Positions 16,842-27,490 of a stretch of DNA of 31,685 nucleotides are shown piece after piece (the first letter of the stretch is position 1; each line of letters opens with the position of its first letter). A program made the translations under genes and the position numbers. The notes below the pieces were generated by a model. That model worked only from the letters and a program-made list of their open reading frames with translations, searched no databases and was not told the DNA's origin. This DNA is from Chara braunii (taxonomy: Eukaryota; Streptophyta; Charophyceae; Charales; Characeae). The DNA lies in assembly GCA_003427395.1 (NCBI GenBank), contig BFEA01000081.1, forward strand, positions 3,139,341 to 3,171,025. The letters are read 5' to 3'.

Positions 16842-17152
16842 GGGGAGAGAAACCGCTGGTGTGGCATTGGAAGCACTGCCTACGTGGCAAGGCGCACGGG
16901 TGCTGACGTGGTATCCAGGAGTTGGCAGGGTATTGTCTGGCGTGGCACTTACCTGTGTCACGACTCACCTGCTGACGTGGCGCTCCATACACCAGCGGTA
17001 TCTTTGATCTGACGTAGCCTATCAGTGACGAATGTGGTGGCAGATAGTGCGCTGCTGACGTGGCATCCCTCGAGACGACCTTGTAGGCTCTTGATGCTGA
17101 TGTGGCATACTCTGTGGGGTTGCTGTGTTCGCACAACAGGGGTGACACGTGG
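15835..17152 (+). repeat. Interspersed GCTGACGTGGC-type motifs
   Basis: About a dozen copies of a GCTGACGTGGC-like 11-mer, near 15838, 15874, 16543, 16608, 16902, 16971, 17053 and 17095, with weaker ones near 16568, 16877, 17010 and 17144. They are separated by non-repetitive spacers. The core ACGTGG is shared with plant G-box/ABRE elements, but here it behaves like a diverged minisatellite. No ORF is supported in this stretch. Confidence 0.55.
16632..16840. repeat. (TG)n and (AG)n microsatellite around an 82-base gap
   Basis: TG repeats (about 16632-16681) run into Ns (16682-16763), then AG repeats (16764-about 16839). The gap size is whatever the assembler set. Confidence 0.95.
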
Positions 17153-17249
17153 CAGTAGGGGAGCAACACAGAGAAGTCTCCCTGAGATGGCAAACAAGAA
17201 TGACACAGAAGAGCATGACTCAGAGGTAGAAGGAAGAAGGGGCAAATGA

Positions 17250-18155
17250 CACAGTACCGGTAATAGACAGATGGGATTTGGCACCCTGAAGAGTGCAGAG
17301 GACTAGCTAGCATCTGCAAGTGCTCCAGAAGCTGAGGCAGTCACACAAACAATCTCTTGATACGGACCAGAACCCTGCCAAGCTGCTGAGAGTGGAGGAA
17401 GTAACGCAGCAGGGGGCACTCACCATTTCAATGTGGACGATCACCATGAGCCTATACAGCTTGGGCAAACTTGTGTGTATACTGGACGAGGATGCACAAC
17501 AGCAAGTCAGACGATGTGGAAACTGTCTCCATGTTCGAGAGCAGAAAGGGACGACAGGTCTGCTACAGGTCATTCAATGTCAAATGCACTTAGACTAGAA
17601 GACTACTGGTGATAGACCCACAGCCTGAGGAGTGGACGTGGCCGGCGCAGAACCATAGTGCCTGCAGGCTGCAACGCTGCATTATCGCAGTTAGTCACCG
17701 GAATAATCTATAAGTCCCTGCTCCCAGTCGAGGACATCATCATGATGGGCGAGTTGAAGAACCGATGGGCCAAGAGAGACTGGATAATGTCCGCGCATTT
17801 GGAACAACGGAGAAACAAGACATCGAGGGTAGGCAAGCAGCGCTGCTATGGACGATCTACCACCTAGCCATCACCACGGCTCAGTGGCAGGCACCCAAAA
17901 GCCAGTTCAAAGACCTGAACTGCACGGCGGGATATGGTCAGACGGAATCCACATCCTCCACCTTATTTTGGAATGCACGGAGGTGCAATTGTTTTGGAAC
18001 AGTGGGGAAGGGAACTAGAGGGGCGTACACCACTGGACTTCGCAGAAGAGGATGTATCAGTCATCCTGCTGGGCCCGTTGATAAGAACACGAAGGGGGGA
18101 AAGGGATGTACTGCACACGGCTGAGGTCTTGCAGGCGGCGATAAACAAAATTTGA
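17250..18155 (+). pseudogene. Second LINE family: ORF2 zinc-finger-like C-terminus (broken)
   Basis: Pieces in three frames combine to a zf-RVT-like region: LLWTIYHLAITTAQW (near 17850), then LHLILECTEVQLFW (near 17955-17997). A frameshift near 17998 leads to QWGRELEGRTPLDFAEEDVS and a helical end LQAAINKI at 18155. The 'HLxxEC...LF W' pattern is typical of the domain after RT in LINE ORF2. The sequence differs clearly from the main LINE family. The part before 17640 is assigned only by adjacency. No A-tail follows; main-family LINE sequence begins directly. Confidence 0.5.
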
Positions 18156-18189
18156 AACCTCGTCTAAAACATTGCCATCACGTGGGGAA

Positions 18190-19649
18190 AAACCTGGAGA
18201 AATTAATATTTTTTGTACCCCTGGATTGGGTGCGCATCCTACGCAAAGGACCATGTCTACATGAAGGAGACTGGGTGGCTATCCTGGGTGATCCAGAAAG
18301 CGTCGGGAATGTGGCAGTGGGAATTAATCTCAGTCTCTTTGGTACCCCTGGATTGGGTGAGAATTAATCTCAGGCTTTTTGGTACCCCTGGATTGAGTGC
18401 GCATCCTACGCAAAGGACCATGTCTACAAAAGGAGACTGGACGGCTATCCCGGGTGATCCAGAAAGCGTAGGGAATGTGGTGGTGGTACACACCCAGAAA
18501 ACATTGGTGAATCTTTTTCATTGGGAGCATAACAATAGATTAAAGAGGTACCACCCTGATGTGCTGAAATGGTGGTAAAAGACAGATTTGCACCACATCC
18601 GGGTGCTCCAGTGCAGGAGGACTGATTCACTTTCTTCCCTGAAACCCCGCTTCCCAACCTCCCTTTTGATCCGGAGGAATGACAATGAAATCTGGCAAGA
18701 AAAGCGGGGGTAAACAAGACTTTATTCATCTTGTCAGTAAAAACTGCCTACCGCCTCCTGAGACCAAGGGTAAATGTGAAAGAAATTGTGAGAGAGCGAT
18801 GGCTAACCCATCTGAAAGTGGGAAGGGACGCAGTTCGACCCATCCGGTGGTTTAAGGCTACGAGATCCAAACCGACGAAATTGGCTTCGCTGCAGTGGCA
18901 GATAGAGCACCGGTGCCTCCTAACCAATAACTGGCTAATTAATCGAACCTACCTGTAACAAAAGGGTTTACCGCTACCATGATGTCACTCCTGTTTGACC
19001 TCTTTTCCCCACCAAAAGATTGCGGAAACTATAGAGCACATCTTTCTGCAATGCCCGAGGGCAATTTTGACATGACGATGGTGGGACAGGATCTGGCGAC
19101 AACTCTACACTATCTCCACATGGTCATGGGACTGGAGAGCCCTTTTATGTGAAGCCTGGTCTTCTCCCACGGACTGTCCTTTTGAAAATAACATGTTCTC
19201 GACGGGGAGGAGAGCTATCATTTGGGTCCTTTGGCGGAAAAGGTGCATACTTGTGATTGAAAGCGTCAGGATAGAGGGGGAAGAGGTCACCGAAATGATT
19301 AAGCAATATGTTCACAAGTTCACAACGAACTCATGGCACAATGACAAAGACTTAGTGTGAAAACAAAATTGGAGCTGTTACAAACGAAAAAATGCATAAT
19401 GCAAGCTATCCAATAGTTCTCCAGGGAATGGTTGGGGAGGGAGGGCAAGATAGCCCACATTTGTTAGGATGGAGCCTCAGGACAGTCTTCGGAAAGGGGT
19501 GAAGACGTGCTCGGAAGAGACTATGGTATCTATTTTAGCAATTGAACCAAGGTAGATGGGGCAGTTCCTCTGCGCCCTCCTTCTGATTTCCACGATCCCT
19601 TTCCACCCCATGGACTTTCCATCGTAGATCTACAGTGGTACGGAGCGAT
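18190..19649 (+). pseudogene. LINE ORF2 post-RT part and C-terminus (broken, copy C)
   Basis: Colinear with copy B: VPLDWVRILRKGPCLHEGDW, then AYRLLRPRVNVKEIV (18740 on), LASLQWQIEHRCLLTNNWL, the zinc-finger block ETIEHIFLQCP (19026 on), an AIIWVLWRKRCI helix, EVTEMIKQYV, then EWLG, DYGIYFSN followed by a stop, and HDPFPPHGLSIVDLQW ending near 19649. Stops at 18980, 19073 and 19543 fall at codons that are or should be Trp. Endonuclease and RT are missing. The frame is further spoiled by the duplication at 18211-18480. Confidence 0.8.
18211..18480 (+). repeat. Internal tandem duplication in LINE copy C
   Basis: GTACCCCTGGATTGGGTGCG (18216 on) through GATCCAGAAAGCGTCGGGAA is repeated from about 18381. 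A third, shorter start (18341 on) lies between. It duplicates part of ORF2. Confidence 0.85.
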
Positions 19650-20220
19650 GTAGGCTTTACCTACTCAGTCAATCCCCTGTCTTCAGGGTAATCAATGTTG
19701 GCAAGACGGTAGAGAGCTTAGTTGTTTAGGGATCTTCAATAGGCAGCTCTGCAGGAGTGTAAATACAGCTCCGGGGTACATCATGATAGAAGGCCAGTAG
19801 GAGAACATCACTATCTCTGTTTGCCAAGAATGCCAGCAGGTGCTGGTCCCCACCAATAGATGGAGCCTCCCGAGAATGCTAGGGGTGCCCGAAGATTAAG
19901 AAATGAGAGATGCTAGTATAATTTCAGTAAGGCTCAAGTGGATGGAGGAACTAGCGTGTAGCTATGTATCCGGCACCGAATGCAAGGTGAAGAGGTTCCT
20001 TCTTCCTTCCGATATCTTGCTTAGTCAATCCTTGGATCCAGGGCAATCAATGCTGGCAGGAACACTACATAACTTCTTTCTAATGTACTCCAACTCAGTC
20101 TGTATAAGGGACGCTGGACCCTCTTTCCAGCAGGTGATGCCCCCCACCAATAGATGGAGCCTCTCCCCAGGTGCTAGTGGTGTCTGCTCTTATCAGCACC
20201 ACTTACACTGGTGGGGGCGT

Positions 20221-20224
<4 letters not shown>
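19650..20224 (+). repeat. LINE 3' UTR of copy C, two hairpin sets
   Basis: Set 1: SL0 CCCTG-TCTT-CAGGG near 19676, then a decayed SL1 and an SL2 remnant near 19838-19870. Set 2: GGTGAAGAGGTTCC, SL0 CCTTGG-AT-CCAGGG (20030-20043), SL1 GCTGGA...TCCAGC (20113-20131), SL2 and SL3 (near 20168-20211). The A-tail follows. Confidence 0.8.
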
Positions 20225-20260
<36 letters not shown>

Positions 20261-20262
<2 letters not shown>

Positions 20263-20469
20263 GTCATTCAACTTTTTTCCACCCAGATCACACTCCGAGC
20301 CGGAGGTCAGTTTCCGAATTGCATCGCATTGCAGAAAGTCAAAAATGCTTACCTGAAAAAAGTCTTATCCTTGGAGAGATGGGTTATTAAATGATGGCAG
20401 CCCTTGTGAATACCCCCCGGCCCCCCTCCCCTCCCCTCCCTTCCCCTCCCACTCTATGAAAGACAATGC
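20261..20469. other. No gene seen
   Basis: Short stretch between the LINE C tail and LINE copy D, with a C/T-rich run near 20418-20450. Confidence 0.4.
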
Positions 20470-23390
20470 CTAGAAGGAGGAGGATATTGAGACATTGTAT
20501 TGTAGGAACCCAGCTTGGCAACAATGTGTGCGATCGACAAATCTTGATCTGAGGTCCATCATTGTCAATGGCCTGGCAACAGTGAACCAGAAAAGCACCA
20601 GGCCATCTGGGACCAACTTAGGGGTGGGGGGGGAAGGAGGTGGTCGTATATGATCTGTATTCAAGAGACTCATTTACAGGATAAGCCAGGACATAATAGA
20701 GCTCACTGGACACACTCCGCGGTGTGGTCCAACGCTCCAAAACCCGAAACAGCAGGGGTAGCAATATGGATACCCCCCGACTCAAGGTTTTAGATGGTCC
20801 ACTGGGTAACTGACGAATGGGAGGGGCGCCGGTGGGTATCAGTGCTCGGTATGCTTGAGCTGGAATTGATGTGTGTCCTGTGCATCTACTCCCCCAACAC
20901 AATGGGGGAGAGGACTCAGAGGACATTCTTTGAGGGGCTTGGTGCACAGCTGCCAGAAGGAATTTCGTTGATCATTGTAAGAGATTTTAATGCAGCCCCG
21001 AACAGATGGCGGAACTTTCTGACCTATACGAGTCTCTCTCCGTCTTTGACACTTTCCGCCGCCTCCATCCAAATGACCTTACTTTCACGTGCGTAAGAGA
21101 CAACAATCCGGCTCGACTATCCAAATATCGTATAAACCTGATACTTCTTTTCAATAACCTAGAAGGTGCACTTCGATAGTCAACCATCCTTCCACGCAGC
21201 CCGTACCTAGGCTTGGACCACAAGACATGTGGGGTGATTTTAACAATGAGGAAGAGGCCAGACCAGGGACCGGGTTTTTACAAGCTAAATACCTCGTTAT
21301 TGAAAGATCAACTTTTGTGCACATGATACAAGACACATGGCAATATTGACACCAACAAAAACCTATCTTTGAATCTCAGCTTACATGGTTTCATAATGAC
21401 CTAATCACCTAGTTTTCCTCGCAAGCAAATGTAAGGAATTCTCTGAGGCAAAGACAGTTTTACGCCATTGACAAGAAATGAACACTCATAAGGACTTGCA
21501 AGACCTGGAACAACAGACAGATTCACAAAAACATATTGCCATCATCCAGATATTGAAAAGCCAGCTTCGTCAGTTCGCTCAGTGTAGATGACAAGGAACT
21601 AGGCCACGGGGGAAAATGTACAAACTTACTAAAGAGGGCATGATGGATACACATTCCTTCAGTATGGCAACAGCCCGGGCACGACAGACCGTGATAGAGG
21701 AAGTTTACGACCAGAAAAAAAAGAGGAAGTTATAGCAACAAATACCGCACACTTCACATTGATCACACGAACATTCTTTAAACAATTGTATACGTCTCAG
21801 ATCCCGGAGTCGCAAAGGGAGGCATGAGCCAAAGATTTTGAGGAGTGTCTAGCCCTCTTGGACAAGCGTCTTTCCCTACACCAGCGAGAACACTTGGAGA
21901 GGCCGTTGTCAAAAAATTAGATTTTGACGATACTTCTTCAAATAGAAGAATGAAGAACACCAGACATTGATTGTTTCTCTAAAGAATTATGGGAATGTAT
22001 GTGGTCGTAATTGAATTCATATATACGAGAATACTATCACAAGGAACGAGAAGCCAGGGAGATGGGAGAGGTGGTGGGGAGAGGAGTATTATCTCGACTG
22101 CACAAAAAGGGGGATAAGATGAATCTTAGTAACTACAGACCTATCACACTCCTCACAGTCATCTACAAAATGTTGTCGAAAGCACTGGCAAACCGAATGG
22201 CGGAGATCCTCGATGACATTATACACCCAATACAAACAGGTTTCATGACTAGCAGGAACATACAAGAAAACATTTTGTTAGTAAATGAACTGGTCAGCTT
22301 GTCTCGATGAAACAGAGTCAACGCTGCCATCATTTTCATTGACTTTGAGGAGGCATTGACCATTTGGACTGGACCTTCTTGGTAAAGTGTCTAGAGAAAA
22401 TGAACTTTGGCCCTGGTTTTCACCGGCGGATTGGAATTCTGCATAAAAATGTCGTGACCTGTGTGCAGGTAAATGGTTCAGTAGCACCCCAATTTGATCT
22501 CGAGCGTTCGGTGAGACATGGGGACCCCCTTGCCCCTTTCCTGTTTCTGGTCATAATGGAGGACTATCGGCTAACCTGAGGCACAATAAAGACCTCACTC
22601 GGATCAGGATTGCAAACATACCAGAGGAGGCCGTACTAATCTGCTCCTTGTTTGCAGATGACCTTACCATAATGGTGGAAGCGAATGAGCGAAACATGGA
22701 GGAAATTTGAGCATTGATGACACGTTTTTGCAGGTTCTCGGATATGGCTGTGAATTGGGGACAGAAAATGGTGGGCTGGTGGTTGCACCACCAAGGGGGA
22801 AGAGCCCCCGAAAACCCGTGAATCACCTGGCTATCTCTAGATGCTCCCCTTTGGTTTTGGGGGCGCAGTTACGGCAAAAGGAAAGCCTGACACGAACGAC
22901 AATTGCAATTGATAGTTTCCTTGGCACATACTAAATTAACCGGATGGGATAAGAAGCAGCCATCACTCTTTGGGCGGGTTCTAATCATCAACAATGTGGT
23001 ACTAACCACCCTCCGGTACAAAGTCGTTCTTTGGCCGGTGAGTACAAGGGGACTGAAAGCTCTCAAGCGGAAACTGGCGGCGTTTCTGTGGAGAGGGGAC
23101 AGTGAAATTACCCATGCCATCAGCAGGGTGGCATGGGATTCAGTGATCCATCCCAAGGTTGGAGGAGGCATGGGGATTATTGACCCCTCGACACAGTTCA
23201 AAGCCCTTAGTCTATGATGGTTATAATGTCTCATGTTCTCACCTGCCTCTCCTTGGACCCACATAGCCCTGACACAAATTGCGGCCTTGGCTCCGGCGGC
23301 CCCACCGGAGATTGAGCCACTGGTTTGGTTGGAGGATAGATACTGGAGGATCCTGCGTAGGTACAGAAACGAAGACCCCGTAGATGAGCA
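20470..23390 (+). pseudogene. LINE ORF2 5' part: endonuclease and reverse transcriptase (broken, copy D)
   Basis: APE-type endonuclease signs: IIVNGL near 20560, IQETH at 20659-20673, and RDFNAAPN near 20980 (usual GDFN). A linker follows with many stops. The RT then reads RLHKKGDKMNLSNYRPITLL (22093 on), IDFEEA (22338), SVRHGDPLAPFLF (22510 on) and an intact FADD at 22651-22662. After RT, LFGRVLIINNV and WDSVIHPKVGGGMGIIDP (23135 on) match the start of LINE copy B, then WLEDRYWRILRR near 23327. It is interrupted by several stops and frameshifts. The match ends near 23385, so the 3' half is lost, which is unusual for LINEs. L1-like clade judged from EN-RT-zinc-finger order. Confidence 0.85.
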
Positions 23391-23675
23391 CTGGTCACGG
23401 TGTGAGGAAACCCGGGGAGAGGGCCGCCTACCGCTCGCTGAAGTCAAGGGCAACGACGCCTGTCACTCGCCGCGCCCGCTTCCGAGGTCCTCAGCGACCA
23501 GGGCGTGTCGGGGCTTGTGCTGCCTGTCACACGCCCACTTTAGTTGGTTTGAGTGTTCCCTTTTGTAGCTTACTAGGCATAAGTTCAATTAACTTATCAA
23601 TCTCCGTGAGCAGGAAGAAGCTGATTAGACATCCAATGGATCTCTCAATATGCAGTGAATACCTTATCGAACAAT
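23391..23675. other. No gene seen
   Basis: GC-rich stretch after the LINE break; ORFs are not recognisable. It marks the start of the repeat-array domain. Confidence 0.4.
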
Positions 23676-23800
23676 GATTGGCCTATACGTGATCTACCAA
23701 TGAGCGGAACAATCGAAGAGTGGTTTTGCCAATGAGCAGAAACTAGTCCCTATTTGCCAATGGGCAAAGGTTTCCCGATCTGCCTATGAGCAGCGAGTGT
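23676..23800 (+). repeat. CCAATGAGC short tandem units, about 30 bp
   Basis: CCAATGAGCGGAA, CCAATGAGCAGAA, CCAATGGGCAAAG and CCTATGAGCAGCG occur at 23697, 23730, 23758 and 23783. Confidence 0.7.
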
Positions 23801-24099
23801 CTCTCCCAATTTTTTACTCAAGCCCACCCGTCATCCCTCTTTCTCACTCTCCCGGTGCATTTTGCTCGTCCAGCCAAGCGGCTTAAGCCAGTCCTCTCTC
23901 ACTCTCTTCCGGCTTTCCCCCCCACTCTCTTTCTTAGTCACTCCTCCTGTACTCATGTCTGTAATCCCACCGTCATTCATGCACAACTCACCTGATCACA
24001 TAAATTGTCCTTTCTTTCAAAATGACCGGTTCTGACGCGACTGGTGCGGGTTATCTGATCATTCGCACAAGTGGTTGGTCTCTCTTCACCAGGGGTATG

Positions 24100-25165
24100 G
24101 GTAATCTGATCATCGGAGAGCAACGGTTTTGCTGCCTTGACAGACTGGCAGATCCCGTCAACAACGATATTTGGCTGCTCTGGCCGTTAGCAGGGTAACC
24201 GATCCCGTTATCAGCGGAATGTGGTTGTCCTTTCCATTAGCGAGATAGCCAATCATCAACGTATGTAGCTATTCACTTCACGAGCGGGATAGCAGGGCCA
24301 ATCAATAGCAGAACCAGGCTGTCGTTTTCACTTGCAGGTTTGACGGATTCAATCAATAGCGGAACGAGGCTGTTCTTTTCACTTGCAGGATGACTGACCC
24401 AATCAACAGCGGAACGACGCTGCTGCAGGATTACCGGCTCAATCAACAGTGGAACCAGGTTGTTGTTTTCACTTGCANGGTAACTTATCCCATCAGCATC
24501 AGAAAGTAGTTGTTGGCTTCACTTGCGGGGTAGCAGATCCCAGCCACAACGGAATATAGCTGACATTTTCACTCGCGGGATAGCTGATCCCATCAGCAGC
24601 GGGCTATGGCTGTCATTTTCACTTGCGAGATATGGTTGTCGTTTTTCACTAGGTTGATCCCATCAGCTGCAGGATATGGCTGTCGTTTATCACTTGAGGG
24701 ATAGTGGATCCCATCAGCAGCGGGATATGGCTGTCATTTTCACTTGAGGGATAGTTGATCCCATCAGCAGCGGGTTATGGCTGTCATTTTCACTTGCGGG
24801 ANCACAGCGGAATATGGCTGACGTTTTCACTCGCGGGATAGTTGATCCCATCAGCAGCGGGCTATAGCTGTCATTTTCACTTGCGAGATATGGCTGTCGT
24901 TTTTCACTTGAGGGATAGTTGATCCCATCAGCTGCAGGATATGGCTGTCGTTTTTCACTTGAGGGATAGTTGATCCCATCAGCTGCAGGATATGGCTGTC
25001 GTTTATCACTTGAGGGATAGTTGATCCCATCAGCAGCGGGATATGGCTGTCATTTTCACTTGAGGGATAGTTGATCCCATCAGCAGCGGGATATGGCTGT
25101 CATTTTCACATGCGGGATATGGCTGTCATTTTCCACTTGAGGGATAGCTGATCCCATCGCAAGCA
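24100..25165 (+). repeat. Minisatellite array, about 51-bp unit, graded divergence
   Basis: The consensus region reads GATCCCATCAGCAGCGGGAT then ATGGCTGTC(G)TTTTTCACTTGAGGGATAGTT. Units are exact at 51 bp in the right part (24900-25100) and increasingly diverged to the left, where the core reads CCAATCAATAGCGGAAC (24299-24460). Ns at 24478 and 24802 show assembly trouble. No spacers of variable sequence, so not a CRISPR. Confidence 0.9.
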
Positions 25166-25199
25166 CAACCCTCACGGATTTATGGTCTTGTGTCCCTAT

Positions 25200-25485
25200 G
25201 GGGTATGCATCTCCCAAGACAACCAGCGTGCACTATTAATGTGAGCCAGTTGTGAGCCAACAACATGCTCATTTGTGGAAGTGTCGTAGTCCTTTTCCAA
25301 AATAGTATGAACCAACCAGTGGGCTCGGTCAGAGCGAGCCAGCCATAATCTCATTTTCAAAATAGTAAGTAGTTCAACAGCAGTCTCATAATTACGGCCC
25401 AATCAGTGGGCTCGTTCAAAGTAGTTCAGAAGTATTTCATAATCACGGCCCAATCAGTGTACTCGTTCGGAGCGACTCAGCAGTA
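25200..25485 (+). repeat. Diverged repeats with CCAATCAGTGGGCTCG core
   Basis: The core occurs near 25313, 25400 and 25450 with CATTTTCAAAATAGTA and CATAATTACGG flanks. Spacing is irregular. Confidence 0.65.
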
Positions 25486-25494
25486 GTCCTATCT

Positions 25495-25500
<6 letters not shown>

Positions 25501-25525
<25 letters not shown>

Positions 25526-25562
25526 TAATAATAATAATAATAATAACAATAATAAATAAATA
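25501..25562 (+). repeat. A tract and ATA/AAT microsatellite
   Basis: A homopolymer (25501-25525) followed by (ATA)n and AATAAATA. Confidence 0.9.
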
Positions 25563-25659
25563 ACAGACCCTCCCTCTCTTTCTCACTGTATACTCTCTCT
25601 CTCTCACTGCACACTCCCTCTCATTTCAGAGTTGCACGTACCAGTTCGCCTGCCAGCCG

Positions 25660-25815
25660 AACACTAGATTGCGTGATCGGTGGGTTGGCTGGCCAGCAGA
25701 ACACTTGAGTACCAACCCACTGGAACTGGCTCGTTTCCGCTAGCAGTGGATACACTTGATTGGCTGGCCTGCAGAACACTTGAGCACCAGGCCACTGGAT
25801 ATAGCTCGTTTCTGA
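25660..25815 (+). repeat. Two tandem units of about 78 bp
   Basis: TTGGCTGGCCAGCAGAACACTTGAG and TTGGCTGGCCTGCAGAACACTTGAG-type starts near 25684 and 25761, each followed by a CCACTGGA...GCTCGTTTC end. Confidence 0.8.
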
Positions 25816-26169
25816 TCTCACCCCTTTCTTCACTTGCCGTCGTGGTGCTCGTGGCTCATCCCTGAATGTGTCCCACAAGCATTCTGGTCGGGCAAAGTCA
25901 AAGCAAGGGCCAAGTCTGTAGTGCATAACCTCCCTATCTTGGCAGTACTTCATATCAGAATGGCAGATCAAGCCTGCATTCGAGTTTTATTAGAGCCTTG
26001 CCAATCCGTTCACCATCCTTGCATGGTACATCGGTAATCGTTTTCTAAGTTCACTTGCGTCTCTGAAGGGCCCGCTGGCTCAGACAAGGCACATTTCTCA
26101 GTTTCTGATCTCTTACCTAGTGCCAAGGGATGCGCTGTCCGAAAGCGGTAATGGCAGAACTGTGGCCCA

Positions 26170-26345
26170 CCTTCAGTGGTAATATGAAATCCTTGATTGT
26201 CCGCCAACAGCGGGAATGTGAAATGCTCGATTGGTTGTTCTGCGAAAGTGACCGCACCCACCAACAGCGGGAGTGTCAAATGTTTGATTGGTTGTTCTAC
26301 CGTCCGCACCTCCCAGGAGCGGGAGTACTTGATCGGCTGAAGCTG
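26170..26345 (+). repeat. Tandem units of about 60 bp with CCAACAGCGGGA core
   Basis: CCAACAGCGGGAATGTGAAAT (26203), CCAACAGCGGGAGTGTCAAA (26261) and CCAGGAGCGGGAGTACTTG (26319), with GATTGGTTGTTCT between. The spacing is 58 bp. Confidence 0.8.
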
Positions 26346-26399
26346 GCTGTTCCCGCCAGGTCTCCTTTCCATACACCGCTCACCGGCTCTCCCCCTCTC

Positions 26400-27150
26400 A
26401 CTTAGTCCACTCTCTCTCTCTCACTCTCACATGCAGTCTCTCGCTCCCGCTGTGCAGTCCTCTTCTCTCTCACTCTCCCTTTCACACGCGAGTAACCGCC
26501 TGAGCGCCGACGCGTCTCCCCCGTGCTTGGAATGCTCCGCAACAGCTGACGCCGGGCACACCTCCCATGCAATCCCTCAGTCCTCTCTCCTCATCCCCCG
26601 TGCATCAGTCTGCACCTCGATGCTTCCACCCTGAGCTAGGTATTGCGGGTACGCCTTGCACACTGTTCCCCCATGGTTGCTTGCGCTTCAACGTGTTGAC
26701 CTGCCTGCATCCCCCTGCGCTGGGCGCCAGGTACACCTTGCATACCGTCCCCTTCTGCATGTCCTCCTTTGGCTATATGCAGGCCGTTTCTCTTCTCACG
26801 CCACGGCAGACCGAGGGGACTGGACCCCATCCGTTAACAGGCTTGGCTAGACGTCGCCTCCCGTGCAAAACCGCAGCCTCCAGGGCTTACAGCGTCGCTG
26901 TAGTGACGGTACCAGCTCATTCAAAGCCCCCCCCCCCCGGGAGTACCCGCTCCAGGTCGGGGTTCCAGCGAATCCGCCTCAATGGATAGAGCCTCGGCCT
27001 AAATTTCAGAATCTCAGGTAACAACGGCCCGACCGGATAATCCATGCCCGATTCATCGAGCATATAGTGGACCCAAGAATAAAATTGTGGCGTTTTTCCA
27101 CGCTGATGCCGAACCAGTAATAGAAGTTGAAACGCTCCATTGTCGGGCTC
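26400..27150. other. No gene seen; pyrimidine-rich stretch
   Basis: CT-rich runs near 26405-26490 and a C run at 26928-26938. ORFs here are low-complexity and not recognisable. A weak tRNA-like AATGGATAGAGCCTCGGCCT at 26980 has no partner box. Confidence 0.4.
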
Positions 27151-27490
27151 TTACCGAGCCTGAAATAAATATCCGTGATGATTCCGGATCTGAAAACTAC
27201 CCACNGTACCGGTTTCGAACCTGATACAAATACCGGAATGGTCCGGACCTGAAAACAAGCCGCCGCCAGGGCCCCGAACCTTGTAATAGATCACGGCGGT
27301 GGCTCCAAACCTGATATGANCCGNAGGAGTGGTCCTTGACTTGAGNNCAAGTCGCCGTGATGTCCCGATCCTGAAAAAGACCGTTGTAGTGGTTCCAGCC
27401 CTAAAGTAACCTGCCGTCAAGGTTCCGAACCTGAAAATAAATCACTACAGTGCAAGTTACCATAGCGGCCCCAAGCCTGAAACAAACTGA
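27150..27490 (-). repeat. 30-bp tandem repeat (10-residue coding period)
   Basis: The anchor (C)CTGAAA recurs near 27160, 27190, 27221, 27249, 27280, 27311, 27340, 27371, 27401 and 27431, about 30 bp apart. On the minus strand the frame stays open (27420-27151) as ten-residue repeats with hydrophobic pairs. It lies downstream of the gypsy pol on the same strand. It could be a gypsy UTR/LTR minisatellite or part of a repeat-protein pseudogene; I cannot tell. Confidence 0.7.

Larger units (their letters stand above)
18156..20260 (+). mobile_element. LINE copy C, 5'-truncated, complete 3' end
   Basis: Holds the post-RT part of ORF2, the C-terminal extension and a long 3' UTR with two hairpin sets, ending in an A-tail at 20225-20260. 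No target-site duplication was recognised. The 5' limit is approximate. Confidence 0.75.

Noticed and set aside
16300-17319. Long ORFs in both strands across the N gap
   Set aside because: They are made by dinucleotide repeats and Ns (Cys-Val, Arg-Glu, Ser-Leu, His-Thr runs).
24100-25165. CRISPR-like regular repeats
   Set aside because: Whole 51-bp units repeat with no unique spacers, and the setting is eukaryotic.
26960-27040. tRNA-like AATGGATAGAGCCTCGGCCT
   Set aside because: No matching B box or acceptor stem at the right distance.
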